DNA of 64,000 nucleotides, from assembly GCF_021049305.1 (NCBI RefSeq), contig NZ_CP088081.1:3472001-3536000 (forward strand), in the 5' to 3' direction. The stretch is from Ideonella dechloratans (GTDB lineage: Bacteria > Pseudomonadota > Gammaproteobacteria > Burkholderiales > Burkholderiaceae_C). Below, piece after piece: positions 1-8,060 of the stretch. The notes below the pieces were generated by a model. That model ran no database searches. It worked only from the letters and a program-made list of their open reading frames with translations, and was not told the origin of the DNA. The translations under genes and the position numbers were made by a program. Each line of letters opens with the position of its first letter. Positions within the stretch are counted from its first letter, which is position 1.

Positions 1-714
1 TCCGGCCTGATCGGCCGTGACCAGGCCCTGGCCGCCCGGGTACTGCGCTATGCCAACTCGGCCCACACCGCCCCGCGCCGCGAGGTGGACAACCTGCACG
101 ACGCCGCCGCCCTGCTGGGCCTGCGGGCCCTGCGCGAACTGACGCTGTCGGTCAGCGTGATGGGAGCCTTTCCCCATCTGGAGGGTTTCGACCGCCTGGC
201 CTTCTGGCGCGGCACCCTGGCCGTGGCCAGCTACGCCCAGGCCATCGCCCCGCGGCTGGACGTGGACCCGGCCGTGGCCTACCTGGGCGGCCTGATGCTG
301 CGCACCGGCCAGATCCTGATGGCCATGGTGGACCCGGCGGGTGCCGCCGAGGTCAGCCGCCACGCCCTGGCGCCGGACAGCCGCATCGACTTCGAGTCCG
401 GCATCCTGGGCTGCGCCCACCCGGAGATCACCGCCGAGCTGGCCCGCCACTGGCGCTTCCCGACGGTGCTGGTCACCGCCTTCGGCGCCGCGGTCGACCC
501 GTTGGGCTCGCGGCCCTTCTCGCGCCTGGGCGCGGTGCTGCGCCTGGCCAGCGTGATCGCCGATCACCGCGACCTGGACGCCGACCCCGCCGAGGGCCTG
601 CGTCAGACACAGGAAGCCCTGATCACCCACCTGAACCTGGACCCGGACGATCTGGCCGCCGGGCTGCCCGACCACCGACTGGCCATGGCCGGCGCCGACG
701 CGCTGATGCACTGA
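1..714 (+). CDS. HDOD domain protein, 5' end outside window
   Basis: Only the C-terminal 237 residues are visible because the reading frame is open from base 1. The segment LAARVLRYANSA near the start, followed by AALLGLRALREL, is the usual core of the HDOD domain, a catalytically inactive relative of HD phosphohydrolases found in signalling proteins. The rest is helical, as expected for the HDOD fold. Any N-terminal partner domain (EAL or receiver) lies outside the window, so the exact role cannot be given. The stop lies 79 bp before the response regulator start. Confidence 0.75.
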   Translation, partial: SGLIGRDQALAARVLRYANSAHTAPRREVDNLHDAAALLGLRALRELTLSVSVMGAFPHLEGFDRLAFWRGTLAVASYAQAIAPRLDVDPAVAYLGGLMLRTGQILMAMVDPAGAAEVSRHALAPDSRIDFESGILGCAHPEITAELARHWRFPTVLVTAFGAAVDPLGSRPFSRLGAVLRLASVIADHRDLDADPAEGLRQTQEALITHLNLDPDDLAAGLPDHRLAMAGADALMH

Positions 715-736
715 CGCTGACCCCGGAGATGGGGAC

Positions 737-751
737 AGCTTGCCGCAAGCT
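737..751. repeat. Short perfect inverted repeat before the response regulator
   Basis: The arms AGCTTGC and GCAAGCT are perfect 7-bp complements around a single C. They lie about 45 bp upstream of the response-regulator start, in the gap after the HDOD gene. The position would suit an autoregulatory operator, but function is inferred only from symmetry and place. Confidence 0.35.
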
Positions 752-793
752 TGCCCGATGAGTTGGACCGACGCTGCCGCTATGCTGGCGCCC

Positions 794-1465
794 ATGCGAA
801 TTCTCCTGGTCGAAGACGACGAATGGCTGGCCGAGTCCACCGCCCGGGCCCTGCGCACGCAGGGCTGGGAAGTGGACTGCTCCGCTCGCGGCGAGCCCGT
901 GGCCTTGTCCATCGCCCAGGACCCGTACGACCTGCTGATCCTGGACATCGGCCTGGCGGGCATCGATGGCTTCGAGACCCTGCGCCGGGTGCGCGCCCAG
1001 GGCAGCCAGCTGCCGGTGCTGTTCCTGACCGCCCGCGACGCCATCGAGGACCGGGTGCGCGGCCTGGAAAGCGGCGGCGACGACTACCTGGTCAAGCCCT
1101 TCTCGCTCAACGAGCTGATCGCCCGCGCGCGCGCACTGGTGCGGCGCAGCCGCACCCGCCTGGGCAACGGCCTGCAGCTGGGCACCCTGCGCATGGACCT
1201 GGAAGCCCGGCGCGCCTTCATCGGTGATGCGCCGCTGGCCCTGTCGGCCCGTGAATGGGAGGTGCTGGGCTTTCTGCTCGCCCGGGCCGACAAGGTGGTG
1301 GCCAAGGACCAGCTGGCCCAGGCCAGCACCGGTTGGGAGCAGGGCGTGTCCGACAACGCCATCGAGGTCTGCATCTCGCGCCTGCGGGCCAAGATCGAAC
1401 CGGCCGGGCTGCGCCTGCGCACGCTGCGCGGCCTGGGTTACCTGCTGGAAGAGGCCTTGCCGTGA
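794..1465 (+). CDS. OmpR-family response regulator (TctD/QseB-like)
   Basis: This 223-residue protein has a receiver domain (about 1-115) and a winged-helix DNA-binding domain (about 125-220). The acidic pair is D8/D9, the phosphoacceptor is D51 in LLILD, and T79 and K101 complete the active site. I chose the ATG before RILLVEDD because receiver domains begin there; a longer frame begins at 740. The stop overlaps the GTG of the kinase by 4 bp (GTGA), so the two are translationally coupled. It is the transcription factor of the pair; its regulon is unknown, but the adjacent permease is a natural candidate target. Confidence 0.9.
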   Translation: MRILLVEDDEWLAESTARALRTQGWEVDCSARGEPVALSIAQDPYDLLILDIGLAGIDGFETLRRVRAQGSQLPVLFLTARDAIEDRVRGLESGGDDYLVKPFSLNELIARARALVRRSRTRLGNGLQLGTLRMDLEARRAFIGDAPLALSAREWEVLGFLLARADKVVAKDQLAQASTGWEQGVSDNAIEVCISRLRAKIEPAGLRLRTLRGLGYLLEEALP

Positions 1466-2901
1466 CGTCGGCGGCCCGGCCGCCGCGCAGCCTGAAGTGG
1501 CGACTGGCGTTGTGGCTGGTGGTGCCGGTGCTGGCCATCACCCCGCTGCTGGGACTGGGCCTGTACCGCCTGCTGCACGGCACGGCCATGGACTGGCTGG
1601 ACGAATCCCTGGGCGACACCGCCCTGTCGCTGGTGTCCCTGGTCCATGCACAGGACGGCCAGCTGTCGATGGACGTCTCCCCGGCCACCGACCAGGCCCT
1701 GCGCTTCGACCGCCAGGACCGCGTCTTCTACCTGGCCCTGGCGCCCGGTGGCCAGGCGCTGCAGGGCGACACCTCGCTGCACATCCTGGCCCAGGCCGAC
1801 GCGCCGCTGGCGGCCGGGCACTGGCGCTTCTCGACCCGCACGCTCGAAGGTGAGCCGGTGCGTCTAGCCCAGCTGGGCGCGCGTTGCGGGCCCGGCAACG
1901 CCGTCTGCCAGATGTTCGTGGCGGAGACCCTGCACAAGCGCGACAGCCTGCAGCGCCAGCTGTTGATGGCCACCGGCCTGGTGCTGCTGATGCTGTGCGC
2001 CCTGCTGATGCTGGCGGGCTGGGGCGTCATCTGGCAGGGCCTGCAGCCGGTGCAGCGCCTGGGCCAGGAGGTGGAGCGGCGCGACCTGGACCGGCTGGAC
2101 CCCCTGGACACGGCCGTGCCCGCGGAGCTCAGCCCGCTGATCGCCGCCTTCAACCGCCTGTTCACCCGTCTGAGCCAGGCCGCAGCGCACCAGCGGGAGT
2201 TCCTGGCCAATGCCGCCCACCAACTGCGCACCCCCCTGACGGCGCTGCGCACCGAGATCGACCTGGCCCTGCTGGAGCCCCATGACCCGCAGCTGACCCC
2301 GCTGCTGCAGCGCCTGCAGCGTGCGGTGGACCGCAGCGCCCGCCTGGCCCACCAGATGCTGGCTCTGGCCCGCGCCGAGGCCGAAACCCCCCAGTCGCCC
2401 CAGGCCCTGGACCTGCGGGCGGTGGTGACCCAGGTGGCCCAGGACTGGGTGACCCGCCTGCCGGGGGGACCGTCGGAACCCGAGCTGGACTTCGAGCTGC
2501 AGCCCGCGCCGGTGCGCGGCCAGGCCTTTCTGCTGCGCGAGCTGCTGGAGAACCTGCTGCACAACTGCGCCTGCTATGCCGGCGAGCACCCGCAGGTCAC
2601 CGTGCGCACCGGCAGCGAGGGCGACCTGGCCTGGCTGGAGGTGGAAGACAACGGGCCGGGCATCCCCGAGGCCGAACGGGATGCCGCCCTGCAACGCTTC
2701 CAGCGCGGCACCGGGGCCCGCGGCACCGGCAGCGGCCTGGGCCTGGCCATCGCCCACGACATCGCCCGCCGCCACGGCGGCCAGCTCACCCTGCTGGACG
2801 CGCGCCAGGGTCCCGGCCTGCGCGTGCGCGTGACCCTGCCCCTGCTGCCCCAGGGGACCGGCACCGGCCCCGCACGCCCGGGGGGCAACCACGGCGGGTG
2901 A
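1462..2901 (+). CDS. Sensor histidine kinase (TctE/QseC-like)
   Basis: This 479-residue inner-membrane kinase has transmembrane segments at about 11-36 and 167-192, flanking a periplasmic sensor region of about 130 residues that contains two cysteines near its end. A HAMP-like linker follows. The H-box is AAHQLRTP with H253, the N-box is around N364/N368, and the ATP lid motifs are DNGPG (396-400) and GSGLGLA (423-429). It starts at a GTG that overlaps the regulator stop. TctE relatives sense carboxylates, but the ligand here is not evident from the sequence. Confidence 0.9.
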   Translation: MTSAARPPRSLKWRLALWLVVPVLAITPLLGLGLYRLLHGTAMDWLDESLGDTALSLVSLVHAQDGQLSMDVSPATDQALRFDRQDRVFYLALAPGGQALQGDTSLHILAQADAPLAAGHWRFSTRTLEGEPVRLAQLGARCGPGNAVCQMFVAETLHKRDSLQRQLLMATGLVLLMLCALLMLAGWGVIWQGLQPVQRLGQEVERRDLDRLDPLDTAVPAELSPLIAAFNRLFTRLSQAAAHQREFLANAAHQLRTPLTALRTEIDLALLEPHDPQLTPLLQRLQRAVDRSARLAHQMLALARAEAETPQSPQALDLRAVVTQVAQDWVTRLPGGPSEPELDFELQPAPVRGQAFLLRELLENLLHNCACYAGEHPQVTVRTGSEGDLAWLEVEDNGPGIPEAERDAALQRFQRGTGARGTGSGLGLAIAHDIARRHGGQLTLLDARQGPGLRVRVTLPLLPQGTGTGPARPGGNHGG

Positions 2902-2930
2902 TACTGGGGCGTTCAGCCCCCACCGCAGCC

Positions 2931-3944
2931 GTGAGCGCCATCCTCTCCGTCACCACCCCCTTCTTCGCCCTGATCCTGCTGGGCTGGTGGGCCGCCCGCC
3001 GCCAGCTGCTGCCGGCCAACGCCGTGCCGGGGCTCAACAGCTTCGTGCTGTACTTCGCCCTGCCGGCCCTGCTGCTGCGCTTTGGCTGGCGCACCCCGGT
3101 GGCCACGCTGTTCGACCCGCTGCTGCTGGGCCTGTACCTGGGGGTGGGCCTGGCCGTGGTCGGCCTGAGCGTGGCCTGGGCCCGGGCGCGCGGCGTGCCC
3201 GGGGCGGACGCCGCCTTCGGCGCCCTGGTGGCCGCCTTTCCCAACAGCGGCTTCATGGGCGTGCCCCTGCTGGTGGCCCTGCTGGGGCAGGCCGCCGCCG
3301 GCCCGGTCATCTGCACCGTGCTGGCCGACATGATCGTCACCAGTTCGGTCTGCGTGGCGCTGTCCCAGGCCCTGGGCGGCCATGGCGACCACGCCCGCGC
3401 CGCGGTGCTGCGCTCGCTGCGCGGCGCCCTGTCCAACCCCCTGCCCTGGGCCATCGGCCTCGGGGCACTGATCGGCGCACTGGGCCTGCAGCTGCCCGCG
3501 CCGGTGACCGGCATCGTCAACCTGCTGGCCGACGCCGCCAGCCCGGTGGCGCTGTTCACCATCGGCGCAGTGCTGTGGCGCGCCACCCCGCACACCGGCG
3601 CCCATGGCGAACCCCTGGGCCCGCACCGCCTGGCCCGGGTGGTGGCCCCCTTCCGCCCGGTGCTGCCGGAGGTGCTGCTCAAGCTCGCGCTGCACCCCGC
3701 GCTGGTCTGGGCCGGCGGCCGGGCCCTGCAGGCCGCCGGCCTGCCGCTGGGTGACGCCGCCCTGCTGGCCCTGACCCTGACCGCCGCCCTGCCCAGCGCC
3801 AGCAACGTGGCCCTGCTGACCGAGCGCTACGGCGCCGACACCGCGCGCGTGGCCCGCATCATCCTGGCCAGCACGCTGCTGGCCTTTGCCAGCTTCAGCG
3901 GCCTGGCCCGCTGGCTGGTCACAGCGGCACCGTCCGGGGGGTGA
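2931..3944 (+). CDS. AEC (auxin efflux carrier) family permease
   Basis: This 337-residue, highly hydrophobic protein has the ten-helix pattern of the AEC/PIN-type carriers, including ALPALLLRFGW near the N-terminus and the AFPNSGFMGVPL crossover motif of helix 4. AEC members export or exchange organic acids and related compounds across the inner membrane. I chose the GTG at 2931 because the protein then begins directly with the first helix. Another GTG at 2898 overlaps the kinase stop and would couple all three genes. The 3' end overlaps the convergent amidase by 26 bp. The substrate is unknown. Confidence 0.83.
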   Translation: MSAILSVTTPFFALILLGWWAARRQLLPANAVPGLNSFVLYFALPALLLRFGWRTPVATLFDPLLLGLYLGVGLAVVGLSVAWARARGVPGADAAFGALVAAFPNSGFMGVPLLVALLGQAAAGPVICTVLADMIVTSSVCVALSQALGGHGDHARAAVLRSLRGALSNPLPWAIGLGALIGALGLQLPAPVTGIVNLLADAASPVALFTIGAVLWRATPHTGAHGEPLGPHRLARVVAPFRPVLPEVLLKLALHPALVWAGGRALQAAGLPLGDAALLALTLTAALPSASNVALLTERYGADTARVARIILASTLLAFASFSGLARWLVTAAPSGG

Positions 3945-5508
3945 AGGCCGGCGCCTGACGGGCCTGGCTCACCTGCTCGAAGTGCAGGCCCAGGCTGAGC
4001 AGCTTCCATTCGCTCCAGGCCGGCCCGACGAAGGACAGGCCCAGCGGCAGGCCGCGCACCAGGCCGGCCGGCACGGTCAGGTGCGGGTAGCCCGCCACCG
4101 CCGGCAGGGTCGAGAAGCTGGATCCGTAATGGTCGCTGGCGATCGGGTCGATCAGCCAGGCCAGCCCCCCTGTGGGCGCCACCAGAGCGTCCAGCCGGTG
4201 GGCCTGGAACACCTTGTCCAGCCCTTCGTCGCGCGACTGGCGGCGGCACAGGGCCAGGGCCTCGCGGTAGGCCGGTGTGTCCAGTCCGCCCAGGGCCTGG
4301 GCCTGGGTGAACAGCTCCTGGCCGAACCAGGCCATCTCGCGGTCGCGGTGGGCCGCGTTGAAGGCGATCACGTCGGCCAGGTTCTTCACCGGCGCCTGCG
4401 GCGCGAAGGTGGCCAGCCACTGCGCCAGGTCGTGCTTGAGCTCGTAGAGCATCACGGCCAGCTCGGCGTCGTTGAAGGCCGGCGAGGGCTGCGGCAGGTC
4501 CACCGGGTCGATCACTTCGGCCCCCTGGGCCTTGAGCAGGGCGATCATCTTGTCCACCAGCGCGTCGGCCTCGTCGAAGCCGGTGAAGAAGGCCCGCGCC
4601 ACGCCCAGGCGGGCCCCACGCAGGGCCTGGCGCTGGAACATGCCGTCGCCCGGCCGGGGCGGGGGGACCTGGGTGGTGGCCGCGTCCTGCGCGTCGGGGC
4701 CGGACAGGGCCAGGTAGAGCAGGGCCGCATCGGCCACGCTGCGGGTCATCGGCCCGGCGGTGTCCTGGCTGTGGGAGATGGGGATGATGCCGTCGCGGCT
4801 GATGCGTCCGACCGTGGGCTTGAGCCCCACCAGGCCGCAGATGGAGGCCGGCGAGACGATGGAGCCGTCCGTCTCGGTGCCCACGCCCAGCGGTGCCAGC
4901 CCGGCGGCGATGGCCGCGCCGGTGCCCGAACTGGAGCCGCTGGTGCTGCGGTCCAGGGCATAGGGGTTGCGGGTGAGGCCGCCCCGGCCGCTCCAGCCGC
5001 TGGTGGAGCGGGTGGAGCGGATATTGGCCCACTCGCTGAGGTTGGTCTTGCCCAGGATGACGGCACCGGCCTCGCGCAGACGCTGGACCAGGTGGGCATC
5101 GCGCGCGGCCCGCACGCCGTCCAGGGCCAGCGAGCCGGCACTGGTACTCATGCGGTCGCCGGTGGCGATGTTGTCCTTGAGCAGCACCGGCAGGCCGTGC
5201 AGCGGGCCGTGCAGGGTGTTGCGGGCCCGCTCGGCATCCAGCGCGCGGGCGATGTCCAGTGCCTCGGGGTTGAGCTCGATGATGCTGTTGAGGCGGGGGC
5301 CCTGGCGGTCGATGGCCTCGATGCGCTGCAGGCAGTCCTGCACCAGATCCTCGCTGCGCAAGCGGCCCGCGACCAGCTGGGCGGCGAGCGCGGTGGCGGA
5401 GGTCTGGCCCTCGGCCGCGGGCGGCAGGGCCGCGGTGGCGGCTTGGGTGCCGGCCGCGGCCAGGCCCAGGGTGGAAGCGGTAGACAGCAGCAGGGTGCGG
5501 CGTTGCAT
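3919..5508 (-). CDS. Exported amidase-signature hydrolase
   Basis: This 529-residue amidase-signature enzyme hydrolyses amides with a Ser-Ser-Lys triad. K111 (VLLKDN), the GSSSG loop at 191-195 and the probable nucleophile S216 in TDGSIVSP are all in place. The N-terminus MQRRTLLLS followed by a hydrophobic stretch and ATAA looks like a signal peptide, possibly Tat-type, so it probably acts in the periplasm. The gene lies 59 bp downstream of the Lrp-type regulator on the same strand and is probably co-transcribed with it. The substrate (amino-acid amide or peptide amide) is not evident. Confidence 0.87.
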   Translation of the reverse strand: MQRRTLLLSTASTLGLAAAGTQAATAALPPAAEGQTSATALAAQLVAGRLRSEDLVQDCLQRIEAIDRQGPRLNSIIELNPEALDIARALDAERARNTLHGPLHGLPVLLKDNIATGDRMSTSAGSLALDGVRAARDAHLVQRLREAGAVILGKTNLSEWANIRSTRSTSGWSGRGGLTRNPYALDRSTSGSSSGTGAAIAAGLAPLGVGTETDGSIVSPASICGLVGLKPTVGRISRDGIIPISHSQDTAGPMTRSVADAALLYLALSGPDAQDAATTQVPPPRPGDGMFQRQALRGARLGVARAFFTGFDEADALVDKMIALLKAQGAEVIDPVDLPQPSPAFNDAELAVMLYELKHDLAQWLATFAPQAPVKNLADVIAFNAAHRDREMAWFGQELFTQAQALGGLDTPAYREALALCRRQSRDEGLDKVFQAHRLDALVAPTGGLAWLIDPIASDHYGSSFSTLPAVAGYPHLTVPAGLVRGLPLGLSFVGPAWSEWKLLSLGLHFEQVSQARQAPAFTPRTVPL

Positions 5509-5567
5509 GGTCGGTTCCAGAGAGGGAAAAGCGGGGGTGGCGCTCTTATACCTGCCCACCGGCGCCC

Positions 5568-5990
5568 TCACAGCTTGTGGGTGGACAGCAGCAGGCTGGT
5601 TTCGGAGTGGGCGATGCCCTCGATCTGGCGGATGCGGCCCAGCACCCGGTCGAAGGCCTCCAGGCTGTCGGCGCGCAGCTCGGCCGCGATGTCCCAGCGG
5701 CCATTGGTCGTGTGCAGCGTGGCCACGGCCGGGTCGCCGCGCAGCGCGCGCAGCACCGCGTCGGCCCGGTTGCCCTCCACCGCGATGGTCATCCAGGCGG
5801 CGATGCGCTGACTGTCGGTCTGGGGCTTCAGGCGCACCGTGTAGCCGGTGATGGTGCCGGCCGCCTCCAGCCGGGCCAGGCGGTTCTGCACCGTGCCGCG
5901 CGCCACGCCCAGGGCCTTGGCCAGCGCCGCCACCGGCGTGCGGGCGTTGGCCCGCAGCAGCGCGATCAGCTCCCGGTCGATGTCGTCCAT
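5568..5990 (-). CDS. Lrp/AsnC family transcriptional regulator
   Basis: This 140-residue regulator has an N-terminal helix-turn-helix (about 1-60, beginning MDDIDRELIALL) and a C-terminal amino-acid-binding RAM/AsnC domain (about 65-140). I chose the ATG at 5990 because Lrp proteins start just before the DxxD helix; an upstream ATG would run into the operator. It is divergent from ornithine cyclodeaminase, with a strong inverted repeat between them, and is followed by the amidase. It therefore probably controls both flanking genes in response to an amino acid. Confidence 0.9.
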   Translation of the reverse strand: MDDIDRELIALLRANARTPVAALAKALGVARGTVQNRLARLEAAGTITGYTVRLKPQTDSQRIAAWMTIAVEGNRADAVLRALRGDPAVATLHTTNGRWDIAAELRADSLEAFDRVLGRIRQIEGIAHSETSLLLSTHKL

Positions 5991-6005
5991 GGCGCCCCCT
6001 GTCGA

Positions 6006-6043
6006 TTGAACACATCGCCAATTTAGCCTGGCAATGTGCTCAA
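6006..6043. promoter_or_regulatory. Inverted-repeat operator between lrp-type gene and ocd
   Basis: Arms TTGAACACATCGCCA (6006-6020) and TGGCAATGTGCTCAA (6029-6043) are complementary at 13 of 15 positions, separated by the AT-rich 8-bp spacer ATTTAGCC. The element starts 16 bp upstream of the regulator start and lies about 80 bp upstream of ocd. Lrp-family dimers bind this sort of 15-bp imperfect palindrome, so autoregulation and control of ocd are the natural reading. Confidence 0.7.
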
Positions 6044-6123
6044 AACCATCGGGCAATCCGCCAGTGTGCTGGCTTCACTCTGGCGCCGGCCCTCCGCAGA
6101 ATCGGTGGGAGGAGACAACACAC

Positions 6124-7197
6124 ATGGTGAACTACATCGGCGTATCGGACATCCAGCAACTGGTCCGCGAGATCGGCGCTGCCGACTTCCTGGCCCGGCT
6201 GGCCGACACCATCGAGGACGACTACCGGCGCTGGGACCAGTTCGAGAAGTCGGCCCGCGTGGCCAGCCACTCGGCCCAGGGCGTGATCGAGCTGATGCCC
6301 GCCAGCGATGGCGCGCTCTACGGCTTCAAGTACGTCAACGGCCACCCCAAGAACACGGCCGCCGGCCTGCTGACCGTCACCGCCTTCGGCGTGCTGGCCG
6401 AGGTGTCCACCGGCTACCCGTTGCTGCTGTCGGAGCTGACGGTGACCACCGCGCTGCGCACCGCGGCCATGTCGGCCCTGGCCGCCCGCCACCTGGCCCG
6501 GCCCGACAGCCGGGTGATGGCCCTGATCGGCAACGGGGCGCAGAGCGAGTTCCAGGCCCTGGCCTTCCACCGCCTGACCGGGGTGCGCACGCTGCGCCTG
6601 TTCGACACCGACCCGCGCGCCACCGCCAAGCTGGTGCAGAACCTGCGCGTCCTGCCCGGTCTGGCCGACCTGCAGCTGCAGGTCTGCGGCAGCACGGCCG
6701 AGGCGGTGCAAGGCGCCGACATCGTGACCACGGTGACGGCCGACAAGCGCCAGGCCGTGGTGCTGACGCCCGAGATGATCCGCCCCGGCATGCACCTGAA
6801 CGCGGTGGGCGGCGACTGCCCGGGCAAGACCGAACTGGCCCGCGACATCCTGCTGCGGCCGGACCTGAGGATCGTCGTCGAGTACGAACCGCAGACCCGG
6901 CTGGAGGGCGAGATCCAGCAGCTGCCGGCCGACCACCCGGTGACCGCCTTCGCAGACGTGGTGCGCCACCGCGCGTCCGGGCGGGAACGGCCCGATCAGG
7001 TCACGCTGTTCGACTCGGTGGGCTTCGCGCTGGAGGACTTCTCCGCCCTGCGCTTGCTGCACACCCTGCTGCAGGCCCAGCGCAACGGCGTGCGCCAGAT
7101 CGACCTGGTGCCCACGCTGGACGACCCCAAGGACCTGTTCGGCGGCACGCTGGGCCGCGCCGCGGCCGGCCCGACGCGGCTGCGCCGGGTGGCCTGA
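6124..7197 (+). CDS. Ornithine cyclodeaminase family protein
   Basis: This 357-residue member of the ornithine cyclodeaminase/mu-crystallin family converts L-ornithine to L-proline and ammonia with bound NAD, or reduces a related imine. K69 in GFKYVNGHP, the Rossmann motif GNGAQS (136-141) and the Asp in GGDCPGKTEL (about 255) are the family's catalytic and cofactor residues. The start at 6124 is supported by the GGGAGGAG ribosome-binding site about 10 bases upstream. The divergent Lrp-type gene and the shared operator suggest amino-acid-induced expression. Alanine dehydrogenase or ketimine reductase activity cannot be excluded. Confidence 0.88.
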   Translation: MVNYIGVSDIQQLVREIGAADFLARLADTIEDDYRRWDQFEKSARVASHSAQGVIELMPASDGALYGFKYVNGHPKNTAAGLLTVTAFGVLAEVSTGYPLLLSELTVTTALRTAAMSALAARHLARPDSRVMALIGNGAQSEFQALAFHRLTGVRTLRLFDTDPRATAKLVQNLRVLPGLADLQLQVCGSTAEAVQGADIVTTVTADKRQAVVLTPEMIRPGMHLNAVGGDCPGKTELARDILLRPDLRIVVEYEPQTRLEGEIQQLPADHPVTAFADVVRHRASGRERPDQVTLFDSVGFALEDFSALRLLHTLLQAQRNGVRQIDLVPTLDDPKDLFGGTLGRAAAGPTRLRRVA

Positions 7198-7207
7198 GCG
7201 CCGGGGT

Positions 7208-8014
7208 TCAGCAATCCAGCGTGCGGTGGCGCAAGGCCGGCAGCTGGGTGCGCACCGCGTCGCGCAGGGGGGCCGAGAGCTCGCCCGCCACCACCCCTTC
7301 GCCCTCGGCCTGCAGGGCCATCACCTCGCCCCAGGGGTCGATGACCATGCTGTGGCCCCAGGTGCGGCGGCCGTTCTCGTGCAGCCCGCCCTGGCCGATG
7401 GCCAGCACATGGCACTGGTTCTCCACCGCGCGGGCGCGCAGCAGCAGCTCCCAGTGGGCCTGACCGGTGGTGTAGGTGAAGGCAGCGGGCACCACCAGCA
7501 GGTCGCAGGGCGGCGTCATCAGGGCCCGGTACAGCTCCGGGAAACGCAGGTCGTAGCAGACCGACAGGCCCACGCGGTGGCCCTCGGCCTCGAAGGCCAC
7601 CGGGGTGTCGCCGGCCTCCAGCACCCGCGCCTCGTCATAGGCCTCGCGGCCGTTGTCGAAGGAGAACAGGTGGATCTTGTCGTAGCGGGCCACGCGGGCG
7701 CCGTCCGGGCCCCAGACGCAGCAGGCATTGCGCACCCGGCCCGGCGTGGCCGCGCGGATGGGCAGGGTGCCGCCGATCAGCCACAGGCCGTGCCGGCGGG
7801 CCAGGGCGGACAGGGCGTCCTGGATCGGACCCTGGCCATCGGCCTCGGCGATGGCGAGCTTGTCCTCGTCGCGCCGGCCCATCAGGCAGAAATATTCGGG
7901 CAGGGCCACCAGGCGGGCGCCCGCGTGGGCGGCCTCGCCCACCAGGCGGGCGGCGGTGGCCAGGTTGCGCGCCACGTCGGGCGTGGACACCATTTGCAAG
8001 GCAGCGATCTTCAT
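7208..8014 (-). CDS. Carbon-nitrogen hydrolase (Nit1/deaminated glutathione amidase type)
   Basis: This 268-residue nitrilase-superfamily amidohydrolase has the triad E40 (LPEYF), K113 (YDKIHLF) and C153 (SVCYDLRFPELY). The bacterial Nit1 branch removes deaminated glutathione and related alpha-keto amides as metabolite repair in the cytoplasm. The chosen ATG gives the typical MKIAALQM start, although the open frame continues further upstream. It lies 46 bp downstream of yhdP on the same strand, a pairing I recall from betaproteobacteria, and is convergent with ocd. Confidence 0.88.
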   Translation of the reverse strand: MKIAALQMVSTPDVARNLATAARLVGEAAHAGARLVALPEYFCLMGRRDEDKLAIAEADGQGPIQDALSALARRHGLWLIGGTLPIRAATPGRVRNACCVWGPDGARVARYDKIHLFSFDNGREAYDEARVLEAGDTPVAFEAEGHRVGLSVCYDLRFPELYRALMTPPCDLLVVPAAFTYTTGQAHWELLLRARAVENQCHVLAIGQGGLHENGRRTWGHSMVIDPWGEVMALQAEGEGVVAGELSAPLRDAVRTQLPALRHRTLDC

Positions 8015-8060
8015 GCCGAGAGCATAGCCCGCGACCGGCGCGGGCGCATCGGCCCGGCCC

